NCBI GenBank assembly: GCA_964606895.1 | Contig: CAZSHX010000059.1 | Location: 1-30,997, forward strand | Origin: CAZSHX01 sp964606895 | GTDB lineage: Bacteria > Bacteroidota > Ignavibacteria > Kapaibacteriales > UBA2268 | Direction of reading: 5' to 3' | DNA: 30,997 bases | In this document: positions 15,810 to 24,686 of the stretch, one piece after another | Layout: every line of letters begins with the position of its first letter | How positions within the stretch are numbered: the stretch's first letter is position 1 | Position numbers and translations under genes: made by a program | Notes under the pieces: model-generated | Told to the model about the DNA's origin: nothing | The model's input: the letters and a program-made list of their open reading frames with translations, nothing else | Database searches by the model: none

Positions 15810-16288
15810 TCTCTTTCCTTGTAAATATAGCATGTGTTTTTCAGCAGATTCTTTGAAAGGTCATATCGCTGATTTTCGTCAAGCACGTTGAAATTTCGGC
15901 TCATAAGCCCGAAACCTTCATCATAGCCGATTAAAGCCGTAGCCGCGAAATTGATTGTTTCAATAGCGAGTTCCCGAAGGTGGACACATCCGTCACTGCC
16001 GCCGATTAGATGAGAAACTTGTTTTACTATTCCGTGCTGAATTTTCAGCCCGACAATTAGTTCAGCCTTTGCTGAAACAAAGGGACAGCCTTTGTGGGGA
16101 TGGTTTGCAAATTCACTTTTCGCATTAACTATTGTCTTGGTTTTCGGTTCAATATGCAGATTCAAACGTATCAGATGGTATGGGTCTAAAAGGGTTGCTT
16201 CGAGCATCAGATTGCCGTTTTCCAGTTCAAATGCTTCTATCCCGATATCTCTTTGGGATACAAGGCGTTTAATTGGTATGTCGTTCAT
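15806..16288 (-). CDS. DUF2889-like protein (160 aa)
   Basis: Matches the pattern of DUF2889 proteins: an early RDIGIEAFELENGNLMLEAT segment, then LLDPYHLIRLNLHIE, a middle HPHKGCPF, and the conserved GGSDGCVHLRELAIE. The HPHKGCP and GCVHL cysteines and histidines suggest a metal or redox site, but the function of the family is not established. There is no signal peptide. Its ATG overlaps the TfoX-N stop and its stop overlaps the beta-lactamase start, each by four bases, so the three genes are tightly coupled. Confidence 0.65.
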   Translation of the reverse strand: MNDIPIKRLVSQRDIGIEAFELENGNLMLEATLLDPYHLIRLNLHIEPKTKTIVNAKSEFANHPHKGCPFVSAKAELIVGLKIQHGIVKQVSHLIGGSDGCVHLRELAIETINFAATALIGYDEGFGLMSRNFNVLDENQRYDLSKNLLKNTCYIYKERE

Positions 16289-16647
16289 TTTGGTTCTTTC
16301 TTTTTCTTTGAAGATTTTGCGAACTTATTATAATCCAGTGCCAAACCAATCCAGTAATTCAAGTCTTCTTTGGTTTTCAGCACGCTTTGCTCTACGTAGA
16401 TATAACCTTTCATCGGCTTTTTGGTAAAATCCATTGTTCGGCAACCATTTTTTTCAATGAGTAATTCATGCGATTCAGGGTCAACTCGGCACATTAAATC
16501 ATCTTTGACAATGCCGACACACATTTTTTCATTGTACATAAAGACTAAACCGCCGAACATTTCTTTTTCCATGATGCCGGGCAAAACGGCAAGATTCAGA
16601 CGAACCCTGTTTGCCAGCTCCTCATCATAATTTTTAATGCCTTTCAT
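16285..16647 (-). CDS. TfoX/Sxy N-terminal domain protein
   Basis: A 120-aa protein matching the N-terminal TfoX domain: MEKEMFGGLVFMYNEKMCVG, DLMCRVDPE, and TKKPMKGYIYVE, with a lysine-rich tail (KSSKKKKEPK). In gamma-proteobacteria full TfoX/Sxy regulates competence, but stand-alone TfoX-N proteins in other phyla are uncharacterised and should not be assumed to do so. AAAGGGATG lies before the start. It is the first gene of the operon running to 12623, behind a candidate promoter at 16686-16693. Confidence 0.85.
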   Translation of the reverse strand: MKGIKNYDEELANRVRLNLAVLPGIMEKEMFGGLVFMYNEKMCVGIVKDDLMCRVDPESHELLIEKNGCRTMDFTKKPMKGYIYVEQSVLKTKEDLNYWIGLALDYNKFAKSSKKKKEPK

Positions 16648-16685
16648 TCATCATCCCTTTGCAAGAAAAGTTTAAAATATCAGAA

Positions 16686-16693
16686 CAAATATA
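16686..16693 (-). promoter_or_regulatory. Candidate promoter -7 box of the TfoX-bla-MOSC operon
   Basis: TATATTTG on the minus strand matches TAnnTTTG exactly and is 39 bases from the TfoX-N start codon. The -33 element is not clear. It would drive five genes including the beta-lactamase. Confidence 0.45.
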
Positions 16694-16781
16694 AAAATTA
16701 TTTATCGGAAACGGAAATAATATATTTTAGTTGGATAGGGGGAAGGGAGTCTTGACACAAAAAATATCCTTCAGATGTACA

Positions 16782-16796
16782 ACACCTCGAAGGTGT
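16782..16796. repeat. Short palindrome in the 16648-16970 gap
   Basis: ACACCT-CGA-AGGTGT forms a six-pair stem. It sits between two divergently transcribed genes and has no adjacent T-run suited to termination of either. Short palindromes of this sequence are common dispersed repeats in related genomes, to my recollection. The remainder of 16648-16970 holds only promoter-like AT-rich sequence. Confidence 0.4.
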
Positions 16797-16970
16797 CGGA
16801 AATCTTTTTTCCTTTCCAAAATCTCAATTTTCTTCTCATCACCCAAAATCAAAAATAATCTTCCTTGAAAACCTGATGAATAATTGCTAATTTGCATTTG
16901 TTATATTTCTCATGTAATTATTTTTTTTATTGAGATATGACAATTAGAAATATTTTGAAAAAAGGGAATT

Positions 16971-18341
16971 ATGGTAAAAAGTAAAAAACGGGACAGCGAT
17001 GTTTTTTCGCTGGTGGTGCTGACATCACTTTTTTTTATGTGGGGTTTCATCACCTGTATGAACGATATACTTGTGCCTTATATGAAAGGTGTATTCTCGC
17101 TTAGTCACACTCAGGCGATGTTTATTCAGTTCTCCTTTTTCGGAGCTTATTTTATCGGATCGGTTCTGTATTTCATAATTTCTTCCAAAATCGGCGACCC
17201 GATTAACCGAATCGGATATAAAAAGGGTATAATTATCGGGTTGATTCTTTCGGCTTTGGGGACGTTTCTTTTTCTGCCAGCGGCTTGGTTCATTTCTTAT
17301 ACGTTTTTTCTGTTTGCACTTTTCGTTCTCGGTCTGGGTTTCACTTTGCTTCAAATTGCCGCAAATCCTTATGTGGCAATAATCGGTAGTCCCGAAACAG
17401 CTTCGAGCCGACTTAATCTTTCGCAGGGCTTCAACTCGCTGGGAACAACCTTGGCTCCGCTAATCGGCGGATTCCTGATTTTTAAATATTTTGCAGGAAC
17501 TAGCGTGGGTGCCGATTCCGTCAAAATTCCATACATCGTTTTTACCGTTGTTTTTTTGTTGCTTGCCCTGATTATCAAACTTGTCCATCTTCCCGAATTT
17601 GTCAATACCGAACAGGCAAAAAAAGGGATTGGTGCATTGAAATACAGACATCTTGTTTTGGGAATTATCGCTGTGTTTATGTATGTGGGCGGTGAAGTTT
17701 CGATTGGCAGTATGATGATTAGTTTTCTCGGGCTGAAGGAAATTGCAGGATTGAAACCTGCTGAAGCGAGTGTTTTCGTTGCTTTTTACTGGGGCGGGCT
17801 GATGATTGGAAGGTTTATCGGTGCAATCTCGCTCAGCAATCTGAAACCGATGAACAAACATCTGCTTATGGTGGTTGTTCCCGTAACTGCATTTATTGTT
17901 ATTTTCTTTCAAAAGGGACAGGACATCGCTTTGATTTACGGCATTTTTCTGCTTGTAAATCTTGCCGGTTTTTACCTGGGCAAGTACCTTCCTGCACGTA
18001 CATTGTTTATTTTTGCGGTTTTTGCCGTTACTTTGCTTTTAACTTCGCTTGTCACCACGGGACATGTAGCAATGTGGTGTCTGATTGGTATTGGTCTTTT
18101 CAATTCAATAATGTGGTCGAATATCTTTACTCTGGCGATTGACGGGCTTGGCGTTGATACAAGTCAGGGTTCATCGCTGTTGGTTATGGCAATATTGGGT
18201 GGTGCTCTTCTTCCTGTTATTCAGGGAGCCACGGCTGACGGTTTCGGCGTTCATATTTCGTTTGTGGTGCCGATACTATCTTATGTTTACATAGCCTTCT
18301 ACGGTCTTTTCGGCTACAAGCATAAAGCTGTAAAGGGGTAG
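16971..18341 (+). CDS. fucP: FucP-type sugar:H+ symporter (MFS)
   Basis: A 456-aa inner-membrane transporter with about 12 hydrophobic helices, of the fucose/glucose/galactose symporter branch of the MFS. The characteristic first helix FFMWGFITCMNDILVPY, the MFIQFSFFGAYF helix, the LQIAANPYV segment and RLNLSQGFNSLGTTLAPL are all present and typical of FucP/GluP. L-fucose is the best known substrate, but relatives take glucose, galactose or mannose, so the symbol indicates family rather than substrate. AAAGGGAATT precedes the ATG. The TonB-C gene begins four bases after the stop. Confidence 0.9.
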   Translation: MVKSKKRDSDVFSLVVLTSLFFMWGFITCMNDILVPYMKGVFSLSHTQAMFIQFSFFGAYFIGSVLYFIISSKIGDPINRIGYKKGIIIGLILSALGTFLFLPAAWFISYTFFLFALFVLGLGFTLLQIAANPYVAIIGSPETASSRLNLSQGFNSLGTTLAPLIGGFLIFKYFAGTSVGADSVKIPYIVFTVVFLLLALIIKLVHLPEFVNTEQAKKGIGALKYRHLVLGIIAVFMYVGGEVSIGSMMISFLGLKEIAGLKPAEASVFVAFYWGGLMIGRFIGAISLSNLKPMNKHLLMVVVPVTAFIVIFFQKGQDIALIYGIFLLVNLAGFYLGKYLPARTLFIFAVFAVTLLLTSLVTTGHVAMWCLIGIGLFNSIMWSNIFTLAIDGLGVDTSQGSSLLVMAILGGALLPVIQGATADGFGVHISFVVPILSYVYIAFYGLFGYKHKAVKG

Positions 18342-18345
18342 GGAG

Positions 18346-18768
18346 ATGGGAGGAAAGTATAAATTTTTGGTTTTGATTTTCTTTGTCACATTATCCTTGG
18401 CTTACAGTCAAGATAGCAATGGCCAGAAAATTGAGGAAATTCCTGTTGATACAAATAGATTATACTCAAGCTATGAAGTTGAAATTGAACCAAAATTCCC
18501 TGCTGGGAAAGACTCGTTAAGCTCATTTATAAGAGAAAATTTTAAATTAACTCGAAATGATTGGGAATTCGAGGGTATCGTTTGTTTATGTTTCACGATT
18601 AATAGACAAGGAAAAATAGTAAATCATTTTATACCCGGAGGTTCAGGTTTATTCGAAAGTGCATTTGAGAATCTGATACAAAAAATGCCAAATTGGATTC
18701 CAGGGAAGAAGAAGGGAATTGCCGTCAAAACTATTATCTGCTATCCGTTAATGATTAAACTAAGATGA
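18346..18768 (+). CDS. Secreted TonB C-terminal domain protein
   Basis: Signal peptide GKYKFLVLIFFVTLSLAYSQ, then a TonB-C-like domain: EIEPKFPAGKDSLSSFIREN, GIVCLCFTINRQGKIV, and the closing MPNWIPGKKKG followed by CYPLMIKL. Classical TonB has an N-terminal membrane anchor and a proline-rich span; both are absent, so this cannot couple ExbB/ExbD to receptors in the usual way. Similar short periplasmic versions are common in Bacteroidota, with unknown roles. The strong purine-rich run between the symporter stop and this ATG and the four-base gap imply one operon. Confidence 0.8.
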   Translation: MGGKYKFLVLIFFVTLSLAYSQDSNGQKIEEIPVDTNRLYSSYEVEIEPKFPAGKDSLSSFIRENFKLTRNDWEFEGIVCLCFTINRQGKIVNHFIPGGSGLFESAFENLIQKMPNWIPGKKKGIAVKTIICYPLMIKLR

Positions 18769-19124
18769 ACATTTCTTTAAATGTTTTATAAAAACAAATG
18801 AAATCAAGAGATTGGAATAAATATTATGTCAAACCACCAAAAACTGATTTATCAGTCTGCTTTCTGTTTCGATTATCTCTGATATTTCTGTTCTACCTTA
18901 ACTTATGATTTCTTCAGATGGATAATCGAGGAATACTTCTTGTTTATTCCCTGAAAATAGTTTAATTTTGTGTTGTATAAATGGGGGGGGCATTACTTGT
19001 TTTGACATTACAATAACTTGCAACTATAAACTATTAGGACTATTTATACAATTAATTTAAAATTGATACTGGGCACATTTGAATCATTTTTTTAAAAAAT
19101 ATCATATATTTATAAATTGAATTT
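18769..19124. other. Gene-free interval
   Basis: No gene, hairpin terminator or convincing promoter is seen in these 356 bases. The only notable item is a run of eight G residues near 18982-18990, which may be prone to length change. Confidence 0.5.
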
Positions 19125-20573
19125 ATGCAAATTTTGTTGATTTTAATATTTACAACTTACTTCTTGTCTCCATTTTCGTTAGCAACGGTTTCGGGGTATG
19201 GAGTTACTTCGCTTGATGTTGTCCTGTTGATATTTTATATTTATATTTTAAAAAAAGTGCTTTGGGACGGTGATAAATTGCGATTCACATTGAACCCTGC
19301 TACTATAGCTGTATTTTGTCTGATCATTGCCGCAATCGTCTCTTCTATAAATCCACTAACTGATGGTTCACCAAAATTGCTGGAGCAATATTTTAAAACT
19401 TCGATTCATTTTTTGTTTCTAACTGCATTTAGCCTAATAGTTTGTGTATATCCGATTGATGCAAAAAAATGGTCCAATGTTGTAAGACTTTGGTTGATTC
19501 TGGGATTCATTATAAATTTATTTGCCGTTTACCAAATCATTGCAAGGGCTTATGATTTACCTTTGGCATGGATTCAATATACAAATGTCAGTTTACATGG
19601 CAGGGAAGCAGGAGTGACCGAAAATAACATACAGCAGTTAAGTCTTCAGTACGGAGATTTTTTCCGGGCAACATCAATCTTTTCTGAACCTTCAGCTTTA
19701 GCAAGTTTCAATATTTTTATGCTGATTTTTATTTTCATTCCATTCATTCAAAAGAGAAAGCAATTTTTCAATTACAAATTTGTTACGATTTCGTTTATTG
19801 TGGCATCAATCATCGCTCTTTTTCTGACGTTTTCAATGACAGGGGCAGTCGGGATTGGATTAGTTTTTGGAAGTGTTCTGTTTCTTGAAAGATTAAAAGG
19901 GTTGAAAACAATTCTAAGAACACTACTGCTCACTATAGCAATAATTATTATTGCTGATTATGGCGTTTCTACTTATGCGAATGTTAGCGTTCTCGAATTA
20001 TTCCAAAAAAGAATAACAGGAATATTGAATTATGGAACCCGAGATAAGGAAAAAGACGTAACCCCCGGTGAGTCTATGGGGTCAAGACTTTTTACTGCGA
20101 ATGAATCAGTTAAGGTCTGGCAGGATTATCCTGTTACAGGGATAGGTTTGGGACTAACCAGTTACAATAAAAAGCACGATATAGGATTTAGTGATTTTTC
20201 AATACTTGCCGCACTTGCTGAGATGGGTATTGTTGGGTTTCTTTCTTTTTTAACAATGTTTGTCTCACTTTTTGGAATTAGTTATTTCTTTATTCGGCAA
20301 AAGGAGCGGCAAAGTTTCCTTTTGTTTGATCAGCAAAGGCTAATGGGTATGTGCTTTTATATGATGCTGCTTCAATTTGTAATAAATTTTGTCTCAGGTA
20401 ATAATCTTGTAAGTATTGGTTTATGGATTCCAGTTGCATTGATTTTTTCTATTATTAATAATTTCTATGTACAAACTAGCGATAAAGTTTATACTGTATC
20501 GTTGGTTAAAGAGCCTTTGAAATTTTCTTTTGGCAGAGCTTTAGGGCAATATGAACAAATCAAGAAAATTTAG
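19125..20573 (+). CDS. O-antigen ligase/polymerase-like membrane protein
   Basis: A 482-aa inner-membrane protein with about 10-12 hydrophobic helices and a large periplasmic loop in the second half. The segment FRATSIFSEPSALASF, the following FLTFSMTGAVG and the later ESVKVWQDYPVTGIGLG resemble the Wzy_C region of O-antigen ligases (WaaL) and polymerases (Wzy), where the corresponding arginine and histidine residues handle lipid-linked glycan. There are no other glycan-synthesis genes alongside it, so it is isolated from a surface-polysaccharide cluster. Ligase and polymerase cannot be told apart here. No ribosome site precedes the ATG. Confidence 0.75.
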   Translation: MQILLILIFTTYFLSPFSLATVSGYGVTSLDVVLLIFYIYILKKVLWDGDKLRFTLNPATIAVFCLIIAAIVSSINPLTDGSPKLLEQYFKTSIHFLFLTAFSLIVCVYPIDAKKWSNVVRLWLILGFIINLFAVYQIIARAYDLPLAWIQYTNVSLHGREAGVTENNIQQLSLQYGDFFRATSIFSEPSALASFNIFMLIFIFIPFIQKRKQFFNYKFVTISFIVASIIALFLTFSMTGAVGIGLVFGSVLFLERLKGLKTILRTLLLTIAIIIIADYGVSTYANVSVLELFQKRITGILNYGTRDKEKDVTPGESMGSRLFTANESVKVWQDYPVTGIGLGLTSYNKKHDIGFSDFSILAALAEMGIVGFLSFLTMFVSLFGISYFFIRQKERQSFLLFDQQRLMGMCFYMMLLQFVINFVSGNNLVSIGLWIPVALIFSIINNFYVQTSDKVYTVSLVKEPLKFSFGRALGQYEQIKKI

Positions 20574-20645
20574 TCGAAATAATCAAAACTAAAAAATAAA
20601 TTTATTTGAATTTGTTTGGTAAGAAAAAATACTATGCAATCTTTC

Positions 20646-22334
20646 CTACTTCATCTCTAAAATAAGTTTTTCAAGTTTCCAGCGGGCTTTCAGCTGAATT
20701 TCCTTTGGATAAATGTAAAATCTTTCGGAGTGGCGAAAGGGGAAAGAGTTTCCAAAATCGTACTTTCCGTTTTTATTAGCATCGCATATTATTTCAACCG
20801 AATAACTCCCGGCAGGAATTCCGTCGAATTTCCATTCTCCTTTTTCATTTGCCGTGGTTGTAAATTTAGATTTACTTTCTTTAGAACTGAAAATCAGGAT
20901 GTAGTCGCCTCCGCATTTTAATGAATCCTGAATAGTACCGCTGACTGAAGTATAGGAACGAATATCGTCGGTTCGGAAACGGAGTTTGACGGTTGAGTCC
21001 TTTGCAAGATATTTTGAGTAAACGTTCAGGCTGTCCATTTTGAAAATCAGTTCAAACCACGAATCGCTTTGAAGCGTTGTTTCAGGTACGATTTGCATCA
21101 AATTTTCTTCGGTCCATTTAATTTTGAATTCGGCAGGTAAATTTGCCGATACATTATTGAATGTTATTCTCTTCCTGAAATAATCATCGAGAAAAGGAAT
21201 GTTGAACAAAAAGCTGATATTCTTTTTGGGATTGAAATTTTTGGTGCTATCTGCAAAAGGCAGTTTCAGCAATTGAAGTCTTGTCGAATCTTTGTCAGCC
21301 GAACCTTTGAAATAGGCAATTCTTGCAGTGTCCTGAATTGCATTGCCTGATGAATCTCTTACTGTCAGAGTAGAATCATTGCTGACAGTCAGTTTCCATT
21401 TTGAAACGATATCCAATGGTTCTCCGGTTATCAATTCAACCTTACTGCCGGATTGAAGATTCAAAAATGCATGAAGAATTGAAATTTTCTTTTTGCCCGA
21501 AGAATCTTCAATTGAAAATGCACCCGAAGTGATTGATGCAGTATCGAGGTTTTCGCTGAAGCTTGCAATGATTCTTCGTTCGGACAAAGCTTCTGCTTCA
21601 AAAAGCAACGGAGGAATTTTGTCAATGGCATGACCGATTTTAATATTTACAAAAGGAGCGGTGCTGTCCCTGACTGTCACATCTTCGTTTGCGGCAGAAA
21701 AGGCATCAATTCCCTCGTCATAAATATCATCTTTGAACTGGTCTCTGATTGCTATAATCCTGTATTTACCCGGTTTCAGGGCTTTAAATTCGAAAGTTCC
21801 GTTAGTGCCAACCTGAGTTTTGTAAAGCGGCTTCGTCTTTTGCGGATTCAGCGTATCGGGATTCATGCCTTCAATGTGATAAGCAAAGATATACACTCCC
21901 GCAGGAGTGTCGTCATAGAGTTTTCCTTTGATTGAACCGGTATCAATGTACTTTCCAGTCGAAAAGACGAGAGTAAACGCCTGAGTGGGTTTGTTCTGGC
22001 GTAAATCTGTGTAGTCCGTACCGAGAGTCAGAGCATAAGTTGTGTTCGAATCGAGAGGTTCTTCAAATTCGATGTAGTAAGTTTTACCGCTCCAGCTTAA
22101 TTTCAGTTTTTTTGAAGGTGACAAAAAAGTATTTTCGATGACAGAATTTTTTGTCATGTACTTATTGAACTTAATTTTTATTTCGTCACCCTTGAAATTC
22201 AAAGTTCTATTCGACGGCTCAAATTCCCTGATTTCAGGCGGTGATTTGTCCGGAGGACCTCCCGAGGGAGGCTGAGGATTTGCACACCCCGCAAGAAATA
22301 ATAAGAAAAAGAAAAATTTTATTCTATTTGACAT
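20646..22334 (-). CDS. Ig-like domain (Big_5) lipoprotein
   Basis: A 562-aa envelope lipoprotein. Signal peptide MSNRIKFFFFLLFLAGC gives the lipid-bearing Cys17, followed by a proline/glycine spacer (NPQPPSGGPPDKSPPEI). Residues about 30-125 form a Big_5 Ig-like domain (NKYMTKNSV, LDSNTTYALTLGTDYTDLRQ, TLVFSTGKY). Later beta-rich parts include KALKPGKYRIIAIRD, a second degenerate Ig-like segment near DSSGNAIQDT, and a C-terminal prealbumin-like fold (FDGIPAGSYSVEIICDANKN). Proteins of this architecture are widespread in the FCB group but uncharacterised. It diverges from the YihY gene with 67 bases between. Confidence 0.75.
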   Translation of the reverse strand: MSNRIKFFFFLLFLAGCANPQPPSGGPPDKSPPEIREFEPSNRTLNFKGDEIKIKFNKYMTKNSVIENTFLSPSKKLKLSWSGKTYYIEFEEPLDSNTTYALTLGTDYTDLRQNKPTQAFTLVFSTGKYIDTGSIKGKLYDDTPAGVYIFAYHIEGMNPDTLNPQKTKPLYKTQVGTNGTFEFKALKPGKYRIIAIRDQFKDDIYDEGIDAFSAANEDVTVRDSTAPFVNIKIGHAIDKIPPLLFEAEALSERRIIASFSENLDTASITSGAFSIEDSSGKKKISILHAFLNLQSGSKVELITGEPLDIVSKWKLTVSNDSTLTVRDSSGNAIQDTARIAYFKGSADKDSTRLQLLKLPFADSTKNFNPKKNISFLFNIPFLDDYFRKRITFNNVSANLPAEFKIKWTEENLMQIVPETTLQSDSWFELIFKMDSLNVYSKYLAKDSTVKLRFRTDDIRSYTSVSGTIQDSLKCGGDYILIFSSKESKSKFTTTANEKGEWKFDGIPAGSYSVEIICDANKNGKYDFGNSFPFRHSERFYIYPKEIQLKARWKLEKLILEMK

Positions 22335-22364
22335 ATTTTTTTTGTTATATTATTTTTTGAAAAG

Positions 22365-22372
22365 CAAAATTA
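22365..22372 (-). promoter_or_regulatory. Candidate -7 box of the Ig-like lipoprotein
   Basis: TAATTTTG on the minus strand fits TAnnTTTG and is 31 bases before the ATG at 22334, in the short divergent region. No clear -33 element was found. Confidence 0.35.
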
Positions 22373-22401
22373 ATCAAATAAATTGATTTGAAAATACTTA
22401 T

Positions 22402-23343
22402 ATGCGTAAAATCTTAACATTTCTGAAAGAAAAAATCATCCGATACTATAATGTAGCTGATGATTTTACAATCAGGCTTGAACATCATCACGTTTTTTTG
22501 ATGTCGGCAGGTGTGGCATTTAATATTTTGCTGTATCTCATGCCGATGCTGTTGATGGCTTTGTACGTGATTAATAAGATATTCGGTGTGGAGATGATAG
22601 CTTCATTTCTAACTGCCATTGCCGAAGAAATACTTCCTCCGAATGAACTCTCAAACAACATGCTTGCTTCAACACTGAAGGAAGTCGGCATGATATTCGG
22701 AAGCAGTTCGACCGCAGGACTAATTGGACTTCTTTCGCTGATTTGGCTGTCTTCAACATTATTTGCTTCAATCAGAACAGCACTGAACAGAATATTCGAC
22801 ATCTCTACACCAAAAATATTCTTCATATATAGAGTGAAGGACATTTTTCTTACATTTATAATTTCAATCCTGATTCTTCTTTCTTCTTACGTAATGCCTT
22901 TGGTGTCTCTGATGGTAACAACACTTCAGCAAAACCTAAGACCTCCTTACAGCGAATTTTTTTCAGAGATGACTGTCCGTATGTTTTCAATGGGAGTTTC
23001 ATTTCTGCTGTTCTTTGGGCTTTTCAGGTTTGTCCCAAACAAGAAACAACCTTGGTTCATAATACTTGCAAGTACAATCCTTTCTGTAATATTTCTTGAG
23101 TTGTCGCGAAACATATTTGCATGGTACGTCGGTAAATTCGGTACTTACGGAAAGTTCTACGGTACGTATGCCGTCATTGTGTCGGTAGCATTCTGGATAT
23201 ATTACAGTATATTAATCATACTTCTTTCGGGAGAAACAAGCCGCTATTTCTACGAAAAAGTAATCCATCCCCGAAAGAAAAGAAAGCTGAATCTCGAGGT
23301 TCAAGCTATAGATAATGACAAAAATGAGATACCCGAAAGTTAA
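22402..23343 (+). CDS. YihY/BrkB family membrane protein
   Basis: A 313-aa inner-membrane protein with about six hydrophobic helices. Family marks include HHHVFLMSAGVAFNILLYLMPM at the first helix, LIGLLSLIWLSSTLFASIRTALNRIFDI, LFFGLFRFVPNKK, and YGTYAVIVSVAFWIYYSILIILLSGE near the end. Members were once labelled ribonuclease BN, an assignment since withdrawn, and the function is unknown. The C-terminal 30 residues are charged and cytoplasmic. No ribosome site is visible. Confidence 0.88.
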   Translation: MRKILTFLKEKIIRYYNVADDFTIRLEHHHVFLMSAGVAFNILLYLMPMLLMALYVINKIFGVEMIASFLTAIAEEILPPNELSNNMLASTLKEVGMIFGSSSTAGLIGLLSLIWLSSTLFASIRTALNRIFDISTPKIFFIYRVKDIFLTFIISILILLSSYVMPLVSLMVTTLQQNLRPPYSEFFSEMTVRMFSMGVSFLLFFGLFRFVPNKKQPWFIILASTILSVIFLELSRNIFAWYVGKFGTYGKFYGTYAVIVSVAFWIYYSILIILLSGETSRYFYEKVIHPRKKRKLNLEVQAIDNDKNEIPES

Positions 23344-23432
23344 AAAAAAAATAATTTTAAAAATTTTTGCAACGAAATTTCTTTTGTTGTGTAATTACTA
23401 TTGAACGTGATTTGAAAATTGAAAAACTTAGC

Positions 23433-23495
23433 TTAGACAAAAAAATTAATTATTCGAAAAATTAATTAAACCAAATTAAGATAACGTTTGTCTAA
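23433..23495. promoter_or_regulatory. Inverted repeat upstream of the Spy-like gene
   Basis: TTAGACAAA (23433-23441) is the exact reverse complement of TTTGTCTAA (23487-23495), enclosing a second AATTAATT pair. It lies 49 bases before the ATG at 23544, in a position suited to an operator or leader hairpin. No regulator is identified. Confidence 0.35.
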
Positions 23496-23543
23496 TATTC
23501 AAAACAGAAAATATTTTTTCAAAATTATAAAGGAGAGGTTACA

Positions 23544-24665
23544 ATGAAAGTAACAAAATTAGCACTCGCAGTAGTAGCCCTTGTAGTAATGGTAGGCTTG
23601 TCGTCCTGCAGTAAAACAGATTCATCGAGCACATTGGCTCCTGTTTCTTCAAACAGTGCATTGATGATGCCCATAACTGAATCATTGGCAACACCATCAA
23701 CGGTTACAGACGCAACCACAGATAATTCATTTGCTATGGTGCCTCCAATTGGTGGTGATAATCGTGGCGGAATGGGTGGAGATGATCACGGCGGAATGGG
23801 TATGATGGGAAATGACGGATTAGATCTTGGCAGAATTATCAAAGAATTAGGACTTTCAGCTGATGTCGCCGCACAGATTAAGACATTAAATCAAGCACGT
23901 ATTGACTGCCAGAAACCATACATTGATGCTCTTCGTGCGTCTGAAAAAGTTATCATTGATGCCGCTAATGCCGCACGCCAGTTAATTATGGATGACTTAA
24001 AAGCCGGGACAATAACCAGAGCTGAAGCCGAAGCGAAATTAAAGACACTCAGGGACGATACTCAGGCTAAACTTGATGCAAATCCTGTTGCCGCCTCAAC
24101 AACTCTTGGACTTCAAGGTTGCGAAGATACTTTCTTAGCCGCTGTTGGTTCTTTACTCACAGCCGACCAAAAAGTGAAATGGGATGCTTATCTTTTGAAA
24201 CTTAAAAACCAGAAGGATAGAAAAGTCGGCGAAGGCAATGGAAGAGGCGGAATGGACAGAGGTGGATTTGAAATGGGTCACATTTTCAGACAATTAGCTT
24301 TGACTGCCGACCAAACAACACAGGTAAAAGCCGCAATGCAGGCAAAAATTGATTGCCAGAAACCATATCTTGAATCACTTCGTGCCGCTGAAAAAGTTAT
24401 TCTTGATGATGCAAAAGCACAACGCCAGGTAATTTTGGATGCTTTGAAAGCAGGAACAATAACCAGAGATGAAGCCACAACACAATTAAAAGCTCTTAGA
24501 GATGCTACTCAGGTAAAACTTGATGCCGCAAGAGCCGAAGTTGCTACTTCACTTCAAGGATGCGAAGATACTTTCCTTGCAACGGTTGGCGGATTACTTA
24601 CACCAGACCAAAAAGTGAAATGGGATGCTTATCTACTGATGTTAAAAAACAGACCTCACAAATAA
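23544..24665 (+). CDS. Lipoprotein with two Spy/CpxP-like repeats
   Basis: A 373-aa lipoprotein: signal peptide MKVTKLALAVVALVVMVGLSSC with lipid Cys22, a Ser/Thr linker, a Gly-His-Met-rich stretch (about residues 70-92, NRGGMGGDDHGGMGMMG), then two helical repeats at about 96-223 and 246-369. Matching elements are LGLSADVAAQIKTL with LALTADQTTQVKAA, the KAGTITRAEA/KAGTITRDEA turn, and TADQKVKWDAYL/TPDQKVKWDAYL. Each repeat has two cysteines at equal positions (DCQKPY and QGCEDTF: 122/193 and 271/340). The LTxxQ and helical pattern recall Spy/CpxP periplasmic chaperones and metal-stress proteins; this is a structural guess. A strong AAGGAGAGG stands ten bases or fewer before the ATG, unlike most genes here, suggesting high expression. 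Confidence 0.7.
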   Translation: MKVTKLALAVVALVVMVGLSSCSKTDSSSTLAPVSSNSALMMPITESLATPSTVTDATTDNSFAMVPPIGGDNRGGMGGDDHGGMGMMGNDGLDLGRIIKELGLSADVAAQIKTLNQARIDCQKPYIDALRASEKVIIDAANAARQLIMDDLKAGTITRAEAEAKLKTLRDDTQAKLDANPVAASTTLGLQGCEDTFLAAVGSLLTADQKVKWDAYLLKLKNQKDRKVGEGNGRGGMDRGGFEMGHIFRQLALTADQTTQVKAAMQAKIDCQKPYLESLRAAEKVILDDAKAQRQVILDALKAGTITRDEATTQLKALRDATQVKLDAARAEVATSLQGCEDTFLATVGGLLTPDQKVKWDAYLLMLKNRPHK

Positions 24666-24686
24666 TAGATTCGAATATGTAATAAA

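Noticed and set aside
16782..16796. Terminator between TfoX-N and the sugar symporter genes
   Set aside because: Both genes start here and point away, so no transcript needs to end there; the stem is short with no T-run.
17460..17912. 150-codon minus-strand frame inside the sugar symporter
   Set aside because: Antisense of a membrane protein; the polar residue-rich translation is typical of such shadows.
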